A DNA stretch of 32,823 nucleotides, from NCBI GenBank assembly GCA_012520095.1, contig JAAYOV010000098.1, positions 1-32,823 of the forward strand, written 5' to 3'. Origin of the DNA: Tissierellia bacterium. GTDB taxonomy: Bacteria > Bacillota > Clostridia > Peptostreptococcales > Acidaminobacteraceae. Positions within the stretch are counted from its first letter, which is position 1; every line of letters begins with the position of its first letter. Positions 32,206 through 32,823 of this stretch are shown piece after piece. The notes beneath the pieces are model-generated. The model ran no database searches, was not told where the DNA came from, and worked only from the letters and a program-made list of their open reading frames with translations. The position numbers were made by a program, and so were the translations under genes.

Positions 32206-32373
32206 ATTCGCCTCCGTCTGTACTTATTCATTCTTACCCAAAGTTTTTGAAATGCTACATTGACATTTGAAAGGAGGTACGTCGACGATAAAACGGATTC
32301 AGCATACTATAGGCAAGTTTTAGTAAAGAGAGAAACAAATCAAATAATCCTTTTAGGGGAAATAGTCATGATC

Positions 32374-32823
32374 TCACTCTGTTTTGATTGCCTCAATAGC
32401 TGAGAGCTTTGTGGCTCGCTTTGCCGGGTAATAGCCGGCCATAAGTCCAATGAGAGAACTGAATATCAGAGAAAGCAAGATGAGCCAGGGAGGAATGATG
32501 GAAATAACAGCGTCATCGCCAAGTCGAACCCCTGCTTCCGTTTGGCTGAAAATAAAATTCAACAGTTGAGAAATTCCGATGCTCAAGGATATGCCTAAGA
32601 CACCTCCGAGGAGTCCGATGAGGCTTGCCTCTGTCAGGAAAATTAGCCTGATATCTCTGACAGAAGCACCGATGACTTTCATTATCCCGATTTCCCTTGT
32701 TCTCTCATAGATGCTCATCACCATCGTGTTCGCGATGCCGATAGCAGCTACAATCAGCGAGATGGAACCGATTCCTCCAAGTACAGCTTGTATGATGAGC
32801 GTTCCTTGGTTCATTTCTTCTGC
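32374..32823 (-). CDS. FtsX/MacB-type ABC transporter permease, C-terminal part
   Basis: The open frame runs off the window at 32823, so only the last 149 codons are visible. They cover the C-terminal FtsX domain: a helix, the cytoplasmic loop MVMSIYERTREIGIMKVIGASVRDIRLIFL typical of MacB/YknZ-like permeases, two further helices and the ending GYYPAKRATKLSAIEAIK. The Met at 32814 has no convincing Shine-Dalgarno and lies within the domain, so it is not the start. Such permeases work in ATP-driven export or mechanotransmission with an ATPase and often an adaptor, expected beyond the window. Confidence 0.9.
   Translation of the reverse strand, partial: AEEMNQGTLIIQAVLGGIGSISLIVAAIGIANTMVMSIYERTREIGIMKVIGASVRDIRLIFLTEASLIGLLGGVLGISLSIGISQLLNFIFSQTEAGVRLGDDAVISIIPPWLILLSLIFSSLIGLMAGYYPAKRATKLSAIEAIKTE

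Noticed and set aside
32268-32280. GAAAGGAGG on the plus strand in the gap 32206-32373
   Set aside because: It looks like a ribosome-binding site, but no start codon follows at a usable distance; probably chance.
1-32823. CRISPR array, insertion sequence, prophage or integrase
   Set aside because: No regularly spaced repeats, transposase, recombinase or phage structural genes were seen on either strand.

Overview
The window looks like a chromosomal segment of an anaerobic Bacillota, most probably a clostridium-like or Tissierellia-like lineage. The evidence is purine-rich Shine-Dalgarno sequences before almost every gene, many GTG and TTG starts, A/T-rich intergenic regions with Rho-independent terminators, a rpmF / plsX-rnc-radical SAM-smc-ftsY core, YitT, WYL and DtxR-family proteins, and an RsgI-like anti-sigma protein. 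I cannot name a genus. No rRNA, CRISPR array, transposase or phage gene is visible. There is one tRNA gene.

Left part (1-5221): the tail of rpmF is followed by a three-gene cassette: a sensor histidine kinase with an extracellular solute-binding domain, an NtrC-type sigma-54 activator, and an NhaC-family antiporter. A good -24/-12 promoter and inverted repeats lie just upstream of the antiporter, so the three genes read as one closed circuit: extracellular ligand, kinase, activator, sigma-54 promoter, transporter. The cassette sits between rpmF and plsX, which are often neighbours.

Housekeeping part (5303-12330): plsX, rnc, an Elp3-like radical SAM gene, smc and ftsY are tightly packed, with overlapping starts and stops from rnc onward. 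acpP is absent between plsX and rnc, and ylxM-ffh does not follow ftsY.

Peptide-uptake operon (12388-19130): a near-consensus promoter drives two Opp permeases, two ATPases, a lipoprotein binding protein and a cytoplasmic M14 zinc carboxypeptidase. Peptides would be imported and then trimmed by the last gene product. The convergent minus-strand gene for ribosomal protein L25/CTC shares the terminator region.

Mixed part (19795-28169): a 390-base intergenic region with a candidate leader peptide precedes a YitT-family membrane protein, a Cof-type HAD phosphatase, exonuclease III and an alpha/beta hydrolase. Next come a PHP phosphoesterase fused to an inositol-monophosphatase-like domain (the most unusual protein here), a CBS-ACT protein, a WYL regulator, a stand-alone HIRAN protein, a minus-strand tRNA-Gln(CUG) with its own promoter and terminator, and a divergent short DtxR-family regulator with a mixed metal site.

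Right part (28219-32823): a class V aminotransferase is followed by a three-gene unit: a small secreted Cys-containing repeat protein, an ECF sigma factor and an RsgI-like membrane anti-sigma factor. On the minus strand are an ornithine cyclodeaminase/mu-crystallin family protein and the C-terminal part of an FtsX/MacB-type ABC permease cut by the window edge.

The best candidates for something little described are the PHP-IMPase fusion, the sigma-54 sensor/NhaC circuit, and the sigma/anti-sigma/secreted repeat protein unit.
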